Shown: positions 46,352-56,285, counted from the stretch's first letter. The stretch is DNA of 64,000 nt from Muribaculaceae bacterium (GCA_023664185.1 JAMPGA010000001.1:52109-116108); one strand, 5' to 3'. Translations and numbers: made by a program. Notes: generated by a model from the sequence alone, not told the origin.

Positions 46352-47665
46352 TTATTTACCGATGGCTGTGTAAGTGAAACCTTCACTCTCCACATCGTCC
46401 TTGTCATAAATATTGCGGCCGTCCACAATGATCGGCGCCTTCATCACTTTTTTCATCACAGTCCACGAGGGCACTCTGAACTGCTTCCATTCAGTGACCA
46501 GAGCCAGTGCATCGGCATCTATCACTGCGTCATACATATCTTTGGCATATGTGACTTTATCTCCGATGCGACGACGACATTCGGACATGGCCACCGGATC
46601 GTAGACCTTCACCTTTGCACCTGCCTCAAGCAGCTTGTCTATTATCACAAGAGCCGGAGCTTCGCGCATGTCGTCGGTTTCCGGTTTGAAGGCCAATCCC
46701 CACAAAGCAATTGTCTTCCCCTTCACATCGCCGTTTAAGAGCGATAGCAATTTATGGACGACAATTGACTTCTGACGTTCGTTGACAGCCTCAACGGCCT
46801 CAATCACTCCCATTGTATAGCCGTGCTCTCGGCCTGTGTGAGCCAGAGCTTTGACATCTTTAGGGAAACACGAACCGCCATAGCCACAACCGGCATAAAG
46901 AAATTTGGAGCCTATGCGAGCATCGGTGCCTATCCCCTTGCGCACATGATCAACGTTTGCGCCCACAAGATCGCAAAGATTGGCTATATCGTTCATAAAC
47001 GATATGCGTGTGGCCAGCATGGCATTGGCTGCATATTTAGTCATTTCAGCCGATGGGATATCCATGAAGTAGACCCTGAAGTTGTTGGTCAGGAAAGGAC
47101 GATAGAGCTTTGTCATCACTTTGCGGGCTCGTTCGCTCTCTACGCCCACCACTACACGGTCAGGCGACATAAAATCCTTTATAGCAGCCCCTTCCTTGAG
47201 GAATTCGGGGTTTGAGGCCACTTCAAAGTCTATAGCCTCACCGCGCTTTGCCAACTCCTCCAGAATAGCGGCTTTTACCTTGTTGGCTGTCCCGACAGGT
47301 ACGGTCGACTTGGTGACGAGTATGGTGTATTTCTTGATATTGCGGCCAAACGTGCGCGCCACTTCAAGTACATACTTCAGATCGGCCGAGCCATCCTCGT
47401 CGGGAGGTGTACCAACTGCTGAAAACACCACTTCGACATTGTCAAGACATGTGGTGAGATCTGTTGTGAAATGAAGGCGTCCGGCCTCAACGTTGCGTTT
47501 CACCAGATCGTCGAGTCCGGGTTCATATATGGGTATCCTCCCCTCCAGGAGGGCATTTATTTTCTTTTCATCAATATCTACACAGGTCACATCGATGCCC
47601 ATCTCGGCGAAACATGCTCCCGAGACCAGGCCTACATATCCGGTGCCTACTATTGCTATATTCAT
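46352..47665 (-). CDS. ugd: UDP-glucose 6-dehydrogenase
   Basis: 437 residues. It oxidises UDP-glucose to UDP-glucuronate for surface polysaccharides. N-terminal NAD fold NIAIVGTGYVGLVSGACF; catalytic Cys in GYGGSCFPKD near residue 260; C-terminal UDP-binding domain with WGLAFKPETDDMREAP. Complete family length. It sits 12 bp downstream of fcl. Confidence 0.95.
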   Translation of the reverse strand: MNIAIVGTGYVGLVSGACFAEMGIDVTCVDIDEKKINALLEGRIPIYEPGLDDLVKRNVEAGRLHFTTDLTTCLDNVEVVFSAVGTPPDEDGSADLKYVLEVARTFGRNIKKYTILVTKSTVPVGTANKVKAAILEELAKRGEAIDFEVASNPEFLKEGAAIKDFMSPDRVVVGVESERARKVMTKLYRPFLTNNFRVYFMDIPSAEMTKYAANAMLATRISFMNDIANLCDLVGANVDHVRKGIGTDARIGSKFLYAGCGYGGSCFPKDVKALAHTGREHGYTMGVIEAVEAVNERQKSIVVHKLLSLLNGDVKGKTIALWGLAFKPETDDMREAPALVIIDKLLEAGAKVKVYDPVAMSECRRRIGDKVTYAKDMYDAVIDADALALVTEWKQFRVPSWTVMKKVMKAPIIVDGRNIYDKDDVESEGFTYTAIGK

Positions 47666-47677
47666 ATTGTCACTATT

Positions 47678-48619
47678 TCAGCGCTCCGCACGCATGGGAT
47701 TGTTGAGAAAATCTTCATAAGCCAGACGTATGCCGTCGGTGAGTTCTGTACGGTAGGTCCAACCCAATGCCTTGGCTTTGCTCACATCAAGGAGTTTTCG
47801 GGGTGTACCATTGGGTTTGGTAGTATCCCAGAGTATCTTTCCGGTATAGCCTATAGTCTCGGCCACGAGTTCAGTGAGCTCCTTGATGGTCAATTCTTTA
47901 CCTGTCCCGGCATTAACTGTTTCGTTGCCTGAGTAGTTGTTCATCAGAAAGACGCACAGGTTGGCAAGGTCGTCGACATACAGAAACTCCCTCAGCGGGC
48001 TGCCGTCGCCCCAGCAGGTCACCTCGGTCAAGCCCTTCTCACGAGCTTCATGAAACCGTCTGATCAAAGCCGGAAGCACATGCGAGTGCTCGGGGTGGTA
48101 ATTATCGTTGGGGCCATAGAGATTTGTGGGCATCACCGAAATGAAATCCGTGCCATACTGGCGGTTGAGGTATTCGCAATATTTCAGGCCCGAGATCTTG
48201 GCCAGGGCGTAGGCCTCGTTGGTCTTTTCGAGTTCAGAGGTGAGCAGGCAGCTTTCGGTCATAGGCTGGGGAGCCATGCGGGGATATATACACGATGAAC
48301 CCAGAAACTCAAGTTTGCGACATCCATTGCGCCATGCTGCGTTTATGACGTTCATTTCGAGCATCATGTTGTCATACATGAAGTCGGCCAAAGCCGATGA
48401 ATTGGCCACAATGCCGCCCACCTTTGCTGCTGCAAGGAATACGTATTCAGGACGCTCGGAGGCAAAAAACTCATCCACATCCCTCTGATTCACAAGATTA
48501 AGTTCGGAATGTGTGCGGGTCACGATATTGAAATAGCCCTGACGGTTGAGCTCGCGCACTATAGCCGAGCCCACCATGCCGCGGTGTCCTGCCACATATA
48601 TCTTCGAATCCTTTTCCAT
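47678..48619 (-). CDS. fcl: GDP-L-fucose synthase
   Basis: 313 residues from ATG 48619. An epimerase/reductase that completes GDP-L-fucose synthesis from GDP-4-keto-6-deoxymannose. Rossmann loop [11 protein letters not shown], catalytic Ser-Tyr-Lys set in [15 protein letters not shown] and YALAKISG, and substrate region [20 protein letters not shown] are all typical. The gmd partner is not in this window. The ATG at 48640 overlaps the predicted promoter and is rejected. Confidence 0.95.
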   Translation of the reverse strand: MEKDSKIYVAGHRGMVGSAIVRELNRQGYFNIVTRTHSELNLVNQRDVDEFFASERPEYVFLAAAKVGGIVANSSALADFMYDNMMLEMNVINAAWRNGCRKLEFLGSSCIYPRMAPQPMTESCLLTSELEKTNEAYALAKISGLKYCEYLNRQYGTDFISVMPTNLYGPNDNYHPEHSHVLPALIRRFHEAREKGLTEVTCWGDGSPLREFLYVDDLANLCVFLMNNYSGNETVNAGTGKELTIKELTELVAETIGYTGKILWDTTKPNGTPRKLLDVSKAKALGWTYRTELTDGIRLAYEDFLNNPMRAER

Positions 48620-48637
48620 ATAAGTATATTTCAAATA

Positions 48638-48669
48638 CAAAAGTACAAAAAACTCCGCTTGTATGGAAA
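48638..48669 (-). promoter_or_regulatory. Predicted promoter of fcl-ugd-PBP1A
   Basis: Minus strand TTTC (48666-48669), 20 nt, TACTTTTG (48638-48645); leader about 12 nt. Confidence 0.5.
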
Positions 48670-48692
48670 CAGTAAAGGTATTTTTACACGAA

Positions 48693-49763
48693 TCAACGGT
48701 GTGATGTACGATAATAGAGCACTATGGCTATTATCGAATAGATGATATTTGGGATCCACATGGCCACCATTGGTGAGGTGGCACCCGAGATGGCAAACGT
48801 AGAGGTAACCGTCATGAACAGAATATAACTGAAACTCAACACCAGTCCGATGCCGATGTTCACTCCCATTCCACCTTTTACCTTTCTTGACGACAGAGCC
48901 ATGCCTATGACCGTAAGGATAAATGCGGCAGCAGTCATGGCATATCGACGATAATTCTCTATTTCAAAGCTTTTTATATTAGCTACACCTCTGGCTTTCT
49001 GCCGATCTATGTAGTCTCGCAGAGCCGGTGTAGTCATCATCTCATGGTCGGTTTTGCCGATGAGAAAATCTCTTGGTTCAAAAGGAATGATGGTGTCGAG
49101 CCTCTGTCCGCGTCTGATATTCTCACGCTGGCCGTCAAAGTCGCGTATCATATAGTCTTTCACGGTCCAATGATATAGGGTGTCCCAGCGGATGGATTGA
49201 GCCGTCATTCTCGACACAAGCCTCTTTCCATCAAACGATTCGAGAGAGAACTTATAGCCGGTTTTCTGCAGATTGTCGTATCTCGACATATATGCTATCT
49301 CCCCTTTTGCCACCTGTAGCTGTATATTGGAACCATAGTCCACACGCTTATTTTTTACATAGGTATTCGTGTAGTCTATACGCTTCACATTGGCCGGAGG
49401 GATGATATATGCACTCAGCACAAATGTGGCCAAGGCTATCACTGCCGCGCTTATCATATAAGGGCGGAGCAGACGGTTGTAGCTCATGCCAGCCGAGAGC
49501 ATGGCTATGATCTCACTGTTGTCGGCAAGCTTTGAGGTGAAAAAAATTACCGCAATAAATGTGAACAGCGGGCTGAACTGATTGGCAAAATAAGGGAGGA
49601 AGTTGAGAAAATAGTCGAACACAGTAGCCTTCAGCGGCGCTTTAAGAAAGGCATCAAGCTTCTCGTTGATGTCAAACATCACCGTGATGGCCAGTATCAG
49701 GGCTATGGCAAAGACATATGTACCCAGAAACTTGCGTATTATATACCAGTCGAGTATCTTCAT
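48693..49763 (-). CDS. LptF/LptG-family lipopolysaccharide export permease
   Basis: 356 residues. Membrane helices at the N-terminus ([20 protein letters not shown] and two more by residue 120) and three at the C-terminus ([18 protein letters not shown] and following) flank a periplasmic beta-jellyroll of about 150 residues. This is the YjgP/YjgQ architecture; LptF versus LptG cannot be decided. It takes part in moving LPS from the inner membrane with LptB. Last gene of the glyS operon. Confidence 0.9.
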   Translation of the reverse strand: MKILDWYIIRKFLGTYVFAIALILAITVMFDINEKLDAFLKAPLKATVFDYFLNFLPYFANQFSPLFTFIAVIFFTSKLADNSEIIAMLSAGMSYNRLLRPYMISAAVIALATFVLSAYIIPPANVKRIDYTNTYVKNKRVDYGSNIQLQVAKGEIAYMSRYDNLQKTGYKFSLESFDGKRLVSRMTAQSIRWDTLYHWTVKDYMIRDFDGQRENIRRGQRLDTIIPFEPRDFLIGKTDHEMMTTPALRDYIDRQKARGVANIKSFEIENYRRYAMTAAAFILTVIGMALSSRKVKGGMGVNIGIGLVLSFSYILFMTVTSTFAISGATSPMVAMWIPNIIYSIIAIVLYYRTSHR

Positions 49764-49789
49764 ATAGTGCCAGACCTGAGATGATGCGA

Positions 49790-50920
49790 TCAGAGACGAC
49801 GGGTCACATTCTCAACCATTTCAGTTTTCCACGCCTTGAAATCTCCAGCCACTATATGATGCCGGGCCTCACCCACAAGCCAAAGATAGAAGGCCAGATT
49901 ATGGATAGAGGCTATCTGTAGGGCCAGCAGCTCATCGGCAATAAAAAGATGTCGGAGATAAGCCTTTGAATACTGACGATCCACATAACTTGGGCCATCC
50001 TCCTGAATGGGCGAGAAGTCGTTGGCCCATTTCAGATTGCGCATGTTCATTATGCCGTGGCGTGTGAAGAGCATACCGTTGCGGCCGTTGCGTGTGGGCA
50101 TGACGCAGTCCATCATATCGACGCCTCGGTCTATGGCCTCAAGTATATTGGCCGGTGTGCCTACGCCCATTAGATAGCGCGGCTTGTCCTTAGGCAGTAT
50201 TTCGTTGACCACTTCGATCATTTCATACATGACCTCTGTGGGCTCTCCAACGGCCAGGCCACCAATGGCGTTACCCTCGGCACCAAGATCGGCCACATGC
50301 TTGGCAGCTTCTCTTCGCAATTCAGGATATGTCACGCCCTGAACTATAGGGAAAAAGGCCTGACTGTGGCCATATCTGGGTTGAGTGGCATTGAAGTGCT
50401 TCCATCCGCGCTCAAGCCAGCGCTTTGTGAGTTGAAGCGACTTGCGGGCATACTCAAAATCGGCTGTCCCGGGAGGACACTCGTCGAGCGCCATCATGAT
50501 ATCCGAGCCTATGGAGTGTTGTATATCAACAACTTTCTCGGGAGTAAACAGATGCCGTGAACCATCTATATGGCTGCGGAAGTGTGCTCCCTCTTCAGTC
50601 AGTTTTCTGTTGGCTGACAGGGAAAACACCTGAAAGCCACCGCTATCAGTGAGGATAGGACGATCCCAGCCATTAAATTTATGCAGACCGCCGGCCTGCT
50701 CAAGGATACTGATGCCGGGGCGAAGATACAGATGATATGTATTGCCCAGTATGATCTGAGCCTTCACATCATCGCGCAGCTCATGCTGATGCACAGCCTT
50801 AACGCTGCCCAGTGTTCCCACGGGCATGAATATGGGCGTTTCGATAGTGCCGTGGTCCGTGGTGATGACTCCGGCGCGGGCGTCACTGCCCTCGGCAGTG
50901 GCTATCACTTTATAATCCAT
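49790..50920 (-). CDS. tgt: Queuine tRNA-ribosyltransferase (Tgt) lacking zinc cysteines
   Basis: 376 residues. It exchanges guanine 34 of GUN-anticodon tRNAs for a queuine precursor. Active-site motifs: TPIFMPVGTLGSVKA, LTDSGGFQVFSL with nucleophilic region, IGGLAVGEP, and DCVMPTRNGRNG. The usual CxCxxC zinc ligand segment before AYLRHL is here EDGPSYVDRQYSKAYLRHL, without any Cys, although the later His (IASIHNL) is kept. The rest of the fold is intact. It sits 2 bp after the FKBP gene. Confidence 0.94.
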   Translation of the reverse strand: MDYKVIATAEGSDARAGVITTDHGTIETPIFMPVGTLGSVKAVHQHELRDDVKAQIILGNTYHLYLRPGISILEQAGGLHKFNGWDRPILTDSGGFQVFSLSANRKLTEEGAHFRSHIDGSRHLFTPEKVVDIQHSIGSDIMMALDECPPGTADFEYARKSLQLTKRWLERGWKHFNATQPRYGHSQAFFPIVQGVTYPELRREAAKHVADLGAEGNAIGGLAVGEPTEVMYEMIEVVNEILPKDKPRYLMGVGTPANILEAIDRGVDMMDCVMPTRNGRNGMLFTRHGIMNMRNLKWANDFSPIQEDGPSYVDRQYSKAYLRHLFIADELLALQIASIHNLAFYLWLVGEARHHIVAGDFKAWKTEMVENVTRRL

Positions 50921-50922
50921 GC

Positions 50923-51504
50923 TCAGGGACGCACTTCGTAGAAGGGAATATCAACAAGTTTAATGTCGAAAACAAGGGTTGAGTATGGCCGAATGGTACC
51001 GGCTGCCTGATTGCCGTAGGCCAGGTCGTAAGGGATTACAACCTGTACACTGTCGCCCACCCTCATCTCCTGGAGGGCTATGGTCCATCCGGAAATCAGG
51101 GCATTGACACTCGTCCGGTAAATGCTGTCACCGTTGGCCGTCTTGGTATACGACGAATCGAAAGCCACACCGTTATAGAGTCTTCCTATATACTTGACAT
51201 CGACTGTCGAATTCAACAACGGTGAAAGGTTGCCCTCGGTTTTCGACCGATCGTTGAGATATCTTATAAGTATCTGTGCGCCGGTGTTCCATGCCGGAGT
51301 TAGTGTCTGGTAATAGTTTTTACCATCCACCATCTTGAACTGCTGCTCTTTGAAAAAAGCATCATTCAGTTCGCGCCATTCCTTGTATTTATCCCAGGAG
51401 TTATCGCTGTCGTCATCGTTACAGCTGGCCAGGGGCATAGCCATGGCGGCAATGGCCATGGCCGGCAGCAACAATCTGGTTTTGAGCATACTCAGTGAAG
51501 TCAT
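50923..51504 (-). CDS. FKBP-type peptidyl-prolyl isomerase lipoprotein
   Basis: 193 residues from ATG 51504. Lipoprotein signal with LASC; the mature part starts NDDDSDNSWDKY. The FKBP fold appears from about residue 90 (VKYIGRLYNGVAFDSSY, GDSVQVVIPYDLAYGN, STLVFDIKLVDI). It acts as a periplasmic or outer-membrane folding helper. Start choice is uncertain: a TTG at 51522 overlaps the lemA stop (TTGA) and has GGAGG 7 nt upstream, and ATG 51489 is also possible. Confidence 0.88.
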   Translation of the reverse strand: MTSLSMLKTRLLLPAMAIAAMAMPLASCNDDDSDNSWDKYKEWRELNDAFFKEQQFKMVDGKNYYQTLTPAWNTGAQILIRYLNDRSKTEGNLSPLLNSTVDVKYIGRLYNGVAFDSSYTKTANGDSIYRTSVNALISGWTIALQEMRVGDSVQVVIPYDLAYGNQAAGTIRPYSTLVFDIKLVDIPFYEVRP

Positions 51505-51518
51505 CTTGGATATTGATA

Positions 51519-52097
51519 TCAAAATTTCACCTCCGGAGCCCGCTGGGCTGCATCGTCGGCCTTAAACTGAGGCTCGGCACTGAATCCAAACCATCCGGCA
51601 TAGATCACCGTGGGGAATTTCTTGATTGAAGTATTGTATTGAGCCACAGCCTCTGTATAGCGTCCGCGTGCGGTGGCTATACGGTTTTCAGTGCCTTCGA
51701 GCTGCACCTGCAGGTCGCGGAAGTTCTCGTTGGCCTTAAGGTCTGGATAAGCCTCGGTGACAGCCAAAAGCGACTTCAAGGCTCCCGAGAGCTCGTTTTG
51801 CGCCGACTGGAATTTGGCCAGAGTCTCTTCGTTGAGATCTTCAGCGTTGATATTTACAGCTGTGGCTGCGGCACGAGCCTGAGTCACCTTCTCAAATGTC
51901 TCACTTTCGTGTGTGGCATATCCTTTGACAGTTGCCACGAGGTTAGGTATCAGGTCAGAGCGGCGCTGATACTGGTTCTGTACTTCGGCCCACTGCTGCT
52001 CCACTCCCTGCTTCTGCTCTACAAGCGAGTTGTAGTTGCACGAGCTCACGAGAGGGAGTAGCAAGAGCGCAAAGAGTATGGTACGGATATATTTCAT
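51519..52097 (-). CDS. lemA: LemA-family protein
   Basis: 192 residues from ATG 52097. N-terminal lipoprotein or membrane signal (LFALLLLPLVSSCNYN), then the helical LemA domain (QQWAEVQNQYQRRSDLIPNL, ETFEKVTQARAAA, ENFRDLQVQLEGTENRIATA). LemA proteins have no agreed function. It starts 5 bp after the glyS stop. An upstream ATG at 52172 lies inside glyS and is rejected. Confidence 0.92.
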   Translation of the reverse strand: MKYIRTILFALLLLPLVSSCNYNSLVEQKQGVEQQWAEVQNQYQRRSDLIPNLVATVKGYATHESETFEKVTQARAAATAVNINAEDLNEETLAKFQSAQNELSGALKSLLAVTEAYPDLKANENFRDLQVQLEGTENRIATARGRYTEAVAQYNTSIKKFPTVIYAGWFGFSAEPQFKADDAAQRAPEVKF

Positions 52098-52101
52098 ATT
52101 A

Positions 52102-53646
52102 TCAGCCGAGTTTGCGTAAGAGAGTGTTGATGCTAACTTTCGAGTGGATGATCTTGTGAAGATCGTCCACACTCACGCGGGTCTGCTCCATTGAGTCGCG
52201 CTCGCGCAGAGTGACGGTGTTGTCCTCAAGAGTCTGATGATCCACGGTGATGCAATACGGTGTGCCGATGGCATCCTGGCGGCGGTAACGCTTGCCTATG
52301 GAGTCTTTTTCCTCATAGTGAGTGGCGAAGTCAAACTTCAGATCTCCCACAATCTCACGAGCCTTTTCAGGCAGTCCGTCCTTGCGTACAAGGGGCATAA
52401 CGGCACACTTAACCGGAGCAAGAGGTGCGGGGAGATGGAGCACAACGCGCTTGTCGCCACCTTCGAGTTCCTGCTCCTCATAGCTCGAGCAGAGCACACT
52501 GAGGAACATGCGGTCTACACCGATCGAAGTCTCTATGACATAGGGAGTGTAGCTTTCGCCCAGCTCGGGATCGAAATACTGTATCTTCTTGCCTGAGAAC
52601 TTTTCATGCTGGCTCAGGTCGAAATTGGTGCGTGAGTGAATACCTTCAACCTCCTTGAAACCAAAAGGCATCTGGAACTCGATGTCGGTAGCGGCATTGG
52701 CATAGTGAGCCAGCTTCTCATGATCGTGATAACGATACTTCTCATCGCCCAGGCCGAGAGCCTTGTGCCAGCGCAGACGGAACTCTTTCCAAGTCTTGAA
52801 CCATTCCATCTCCGAGCCGGGACGCACGAAGAATTGCATCTCCATCTGCTCGAATTCCCTCATGCGGAATATGAACTGACGAGCCACAATCTCGTTACGG
52901 AATGCCTTGCCTATCTGAGCTATGCCAAAGGGGATGCGCATGCGGCCTGTCTTCTGCACGTTGAGGTAGTTTACGAATATACCCTGGGCGGTCTCAGGAC
53001 GCAGATACACAGTCATTGCACCATCGGCTGTAGAGCCCATCTCGGTGCGAAACATGAGGTTGAACTGTCTTACCTCCGTCCAGTTCTTTGTGCCCGATAT
53101 GGGGCATACTATCTCCTCGTCAACGATGATCTGACGGAGTTCATCGAGGTCATTGTCGTTCATGGCCTTGGAGAAGCGTTCATGCAGAGCATCGCGCTTT
53201 GCCTGGTGCTCGAGCACACGAGGATTGGTCTGGCGGAACATGGCTTCGTCAAACGAGTCGCCGAAACGCTTGGCGGCCTTGGCAACCTCCTTGTCTATCT
53301 TGTCGTCGATCTTGGCTATCTGCTCTTCGATGAGCACATCGGCACGATAGCGCTTCTTTGAGTCCTTATTGTCGATAAGAGGATCGTTGAAAGCGTCTAC
53401 GTGTCCCGAAGCCTTCCAAATGGTGGGATGCATGAAGATGGCCGAGTCGATGCCCACGATATTCTCGTGGAGCAGAGTCATTGAGTCCCACCAATAGCGC
53501 TTGATGTTGTTTTTCAGTTCCACACCATTCTGGCCATAGTCATACACGGCTGATAGGCCGTCGTATATCTCGCTTGATGGGAACACAAAGCCATACTCCT
53601 TGGCGTGGCTCACAATCTTTTTGAAAACATCTTCCTGGGTAGCCAT
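52102..53646 (-). CDS. glyS: Glycyl-tRNA synthetase (eukaryotic-type homodimer)
   Basis: 514 residues in one chain, the alpha2 type used by Bacteroidetes rather than the alpha2-beta2 type. Class II motifs: motif 2 region FRNEIVARQFIFRMREFEQME, motif 3 ETSIGVDRMFLSVL, and the early IWKASGHVDAFNDPL. A C-terminal anticodon-binding domain (LPAPLAPVKCAVMPLVRKDG) completes it. First gene of the glyS-lemA-FKBP-tgt-lptFG operon. Confidence 0.96.
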   Translation of the reverse strand: MATQEDVFKKIVSHAKEYGFVFPSSEIYDGLSAVYDYGQNGVELKNNIKRYWWDSMTLLHENIVGIDSAIFMHPTIWKASGHVDAFNDPLIDNKDSKKRYRADVLIEEQIAKIDDKIDKEVAKAAKRFGDSFDEAMFRQTNPRVLEHQAKRDALHERFSKAMNDNDLDELRQIIVDEEIVCPISGTKNWTEVRQFNLMFRTEMGSTADGAMTVYLRPETAQGIFVNYLNVQKTGRMRIPFGIAQIGKAFRNEIVARQFIFRMREFEQMEMQFFVRPGSEMEWFKTWKEFRLRWHKALGLGDEKYRYHDHEKLAHYANAATDIEFQMPFGFKEVEGIHSRTNFDLSQHEKFSGKKIQYFDPELGESYTPYVIETSIGVDRMFLSVLCSSYEEQELEGGDKRVVLHLPAPLAPVKCAVMPLVRKDGLPEKAREIVGDLKFDFATHYEEKDSIGKRYRRQDAIGTPYCITVDHQTLEDNTVTLRERDSMEQTRVSVDDLHKIIHSKVSINTLLRKLG

Positions 53647-53685
53647 TTATATTTATGTTTTGTTATGTTTATTCGTTTTGACTGG

Positions 53686-53693
53686 CAAAGTTA
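53686..53693 (-). promoter_or_regulatory. Predicted -7 element of the glyS operon
   Basis: Minus strand TAACTTTG, 40 nt before the glyS ATG. No clear TTTG at the right spacing. Confidence 0.45.
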
Positions 53694-53765
53694 CTAATTT
53701 TTTTTTAACCAAGCCATAAAACGGGCGGCCAAATGGTTGGCGTTTTATAACAAATGTTAAACCCA

Positions 53766-53811
53766 TATAGAAAAATGTGTGGTAAATGCCGTCAAGGCAG
53801 ATACCACACAT
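53766..53811 (-). terminator. Terminator of rprX-rprY
   Basis: On the minus strand a 10-bp stem (53802-53811 with 53775-53784, ATGTGTGGTA) has an inner TGCC/GGCA helix and is followed by TTTTTC. It begins 31 nt after the rprY stop. Confidence 0.75.
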
Positions 53812-53841
53812 GGGTTTTCATGTCAGGGTCGGATTTTTACA

Positions 53842-54549
53842 TCAGGCCTGAGTCTCAACTTCAGGGGCTATGAGCTTGTAGCCTTTGCCGTGAATGTTGA
53901 TTATTTCGATTGACGGATCGTCTTTCAGATGCTTGCGGAGCTTGGTGATGTAGACATCCATCGAGCGTGCGTTGAAGTAGTTGTCGTCAATCCAGATGGT
54001 CTTGAGGGCAAAGTTGCGCTCAAGTATCTCGTTGACGTGGGCACAAAGCAGCGAGAGGAGCTCTGATTCCTTGGTGGTAAGCTTTGTCACCTTATCATCG
54101 ATGAGAAGCACCTGCTTCTGGGTGTCGAAGGTGAAGCGGCCTATCTTATACATGGTTATCTCTTTGCCCTTCTTGCCTTTTACACGGCGCAGAATGGCTT
54201 CGATACGGAACACCAGCTCCTCCATCGAAAATGGCTTGGTAATATAGTCGTCGGCTCCGATCTTGAATCCCTCAAGTATATCGTCCTTCAGTGATTTGGC
54301 CGTAAGGAATATGATGGGCTCTTCTGAGTTTACCGTCCTAATCTCCTGAGCCAGTGCGAAGCCGTCTTTCTTAGGCATCATCACATCAAGGACACAGAGA
54401 TCATATTTACCCTTCAGGAAGGCTTTGTATCCACTGTCTCCGTCGGCAAAAAGGTCGGCATTGAAGCCCTTCGCCTGCAGGTATTCGCGGAGGAGCATGC
54501 CGAGATTCTCGTCGTCCTCACACAGTAGTATGCGCAAACGTTCTTCCAT
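53842..54549 (-). CDS. rprY: Response regulator RprY (OmpR family)
   Basis: 235 residues. Receiver domain with phospho-acceptor Asp in LCVLDVMMPKKDG and Lys in ITKPFS; winged-helix DNA-binding domain (LTTKESELLSLLCAH, SMDVYITKLRKHLKDD, IHGKGYKL). Strongly resembles B. fragilis RprY throughout. Partner kinase RprX lies 7 bp upstream. Confidence 0.94.
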   Translation of the reverse strand: MEERLRILLCEDDENLGMLLREYLQAKGFNADLFADGDSGYKAFLKGKYDLCVLDVMMPKKDGFALAQEIRTVNSEEPIIFLTAKSLKDDILEGFKIGADDYITKPFSMEELVFRIEAILRRVKGKKGKEITMYKIGRFTFDTQKQVLLIDDKVTKLTTKESELLSLLCAHVNEILERNFALKTIWIDDNYFNARSMDVYITKLRKHLKDDPSIEIINIHGKGYKLIAPEVETQA

Positions 54550-54556
54550 AGTTGTT

Positions 54557-56050
54557 TCAGTTTTGAGTTATTGGTAGTGTTATTATAAATTTCGTTCCTA
54601 TTCCGAGCTCGCTCTCTACGGTTATTTGTCCGCCGAGCTCATCGACCATTTTCTTCACGTAGGCCAACCCGAGGCCGAAGCCCTTGACGTCGTGGCGGTT
54701 GCCGGTGGAGACACGGTAGAATTTCTCAAATATCTTTTTCAGATCGTCACGACGTATGCCTATGCCATTGTCGCGTATCACGACCTCAAACAGCTCCTTG
54801 CCATGAGCTTTGACATTGCCGGTGGATACATGCAGCTCGAGAGGCACATCCTCACGCCGATATTTCACTGCATTATCAAGCAGATTGAATATCACATTGG
54901 TGAAGTGCATTTCATCAACGTTTACCGTTGATTCACGCGCTCCAATCACGGTCTCAATATGGCCGCCGTATTTTTCAACCTTGAGCTTGAAAGTCGAGGT
55001 GATGCCGGCTATAAGCTGATTGGCATCGACATCCTGGAGGCGGAGTGTGGCCCGCTGACGGTCGAACATCGACATCTGAAGCACTTTCTCCACCTGGAAT
55101 CTCAAGCGCTTTGTCTCGTCGTTGATCACGGTTGAGATATGAGCAAGCATCGAAGGGGACTTGAGCACAGCGTTGTCGTTGAGCATCTGGGCTGCCAGCG
55201 ATATGGTAGATATCGGGGTCTTGAACTCGTGGGTCATGTTGTTGATGAAGTCGTTTTTCATCTCCGTAAGCTTTTTCTGCCTGAAGGCCAGGATGATAGT
55301 ACACACGAAGGTGACAAGCAGAATAAACGTGAAGATGAACGACGGTATCATAAACCTGATAGAGTCGAAGATGTAGTCGTTTTTGGTGGGGAAATACACC
55401 TTTAAATAATAGGTCTTGTTGCGCGGATCGTTGGGAAACAGCGTCTGCACAAACATGCCTGAGTGTTCGGAGGGCGTAGGAGCAAATCCTTTGGAGTGAT
55501 ACACGAAGGCTCCGACCCTGTTGACCACTGCAAACTCGAATGGGAGAGTCAGGCCGTTGTTGTCGAGCTCTGAGCGCAGATAGCGGGTCACTTCGGTTGA
55601 GTCGGCTCGCTCAAGGATGGGGCGATTGCTCGACTGATTAATGATGTTGAGAATCACATCGTCGAGCAGACCCTTCTGATAGAGATATTTACCCTTGAGC
55701 AGCTCCTTCATCGAGGGGGATGCCGACTGGCGGTCGACATTCATTCTCAAAGTCAGGTCGTAGTTGATACCTTCCGGAGTCGAAAACTTGTTGGTAATGC
55801 CCACAGAGCCCTCTCCACGTCCGGAGATGGGTCTGATCTCCATCTGGGCCATGTCCTGCTCAAGGAAATGCTTGGTCTCATCCTGTTCCAGACGGGTGGT
55901 CACGGCATAAAGCGACCGCTTGACGCCCTCATCGAATTGGTCGTCGCGCATCTTCTTCATGTTGTTCATGTACATTATCTGCACATAAAGCAGTCCCACA
56001 AACGTGAGAGCCATGATTATCGTTAGAAACCAGATAGTTGACTTTTTCAT
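54557..56050 (-). CDS. rprX: Sensor histidine kinase RprX
   Basis: 497 residues. Membrane helices near residues 7-27 (IWFLTIIMALTFVGLLYVQ) and 238-260 (IPSFIFTFILLVTFVCTIIL) enclose a periplasmic sensor region of about 200 residues. H-box FINNMTHEFKTPIS retains the phospho-accepting His, and the ATPase boxes NLLDNAVKY, DNGIGIRRDDL and GFGLGLAYVKK are complete. In Bacteroides RprXY was found through effects on porin expression and related stress responses. Confidence 0.93.
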   Translation of the reverse strand: MKKSTIWFLTIIMALTFVGLLYVQIMYMNNMKKMRDDQFDEGVKRSLYAVTTRLEQDETKHFLEQDMAQMEIRPISGRGEGSVGITNKFSTPEGINYDLTLRMNVDRQSASPSMKELLKGKYLYQKGLLDDVILNIINQSSNRPILERADSTEVTRYLRSELDNNGLTLPFEFAVVNRVGAFVYHSKGFAPTPSEHSGMFVQTLFPNDPRNKTYYLKVYFPTKNDYIFDSIRFMIPSFIFTFILLVTFVCTIILAFRQKKLTEMKNDFINNMTHEFKTPISTISLAAQMLNDNAVLKSPSMLAHISTVINDETKRLRFQVEKVLQMSMFDRQRATLRLQDVDANQLIAGITSTFKLKVEKYGGHIETVIGARESTVNVDEMHFTNVIFNLLDNAVKYRREDVPLELHVSTGNVKAHGKELFEVVIRDNGIGIRRDDLKKIFEKFYRVSTGNRHDVKGFGLGLAYVKKMVDELGGQITVESELGIGTKFIITLPITQN

Positions 56051-56106
56051 AATTCCTTATCTCCGAGGCGCGGCGTCCGGGTGGACAACGGCCTCTTTAT
56101 CTTCTT

Positions 56107-56129
56107 AACAATTATAATCGCTAATTGTT
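56107..56129. promoter_or_regulatory. Inverted repeat in the rprX leader
   Basis: AACAATTA (56107-56114) and TAATTGTT (56122-56129) are perfect inverse complements 7 nt apart, between the rprX promoter and its ATG. It could be an autoregulatory operator; not proven. Confidence 0.35.
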
Positions 56130-56173
56130 GTGAATTTTATTAAAGATTTATCAAGCGCATTAACATTTGGGCT

Positions 56174-56205
56174 CAAAATTAACATAAAAATGTGAAAGGC
56201 GCAAA
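56174..56205 (-). promoter_or_regulatory. Predicted promoter of rprXY
   Basis: Minus strand TTTG (56202-56205), 20 nt, TAATTTTG (56174-56181). The leader to the ATG at 56050 is about 118 nt. Confidence 0.65.
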
Positions 56206-56285
56206 TTTTTTATGGCATACGCACCTTAAAAACGACATTTTAGACTTATTTTAACGTAATTGTTAATAACTTTGGATGGAAATAT

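Noticed and set aside
54557..56050. RprX as a second degenerate kinase
   Set aside because: Its H-box keeps His (NNMTHEFKTPIS) and all ATPase boxes are intact.
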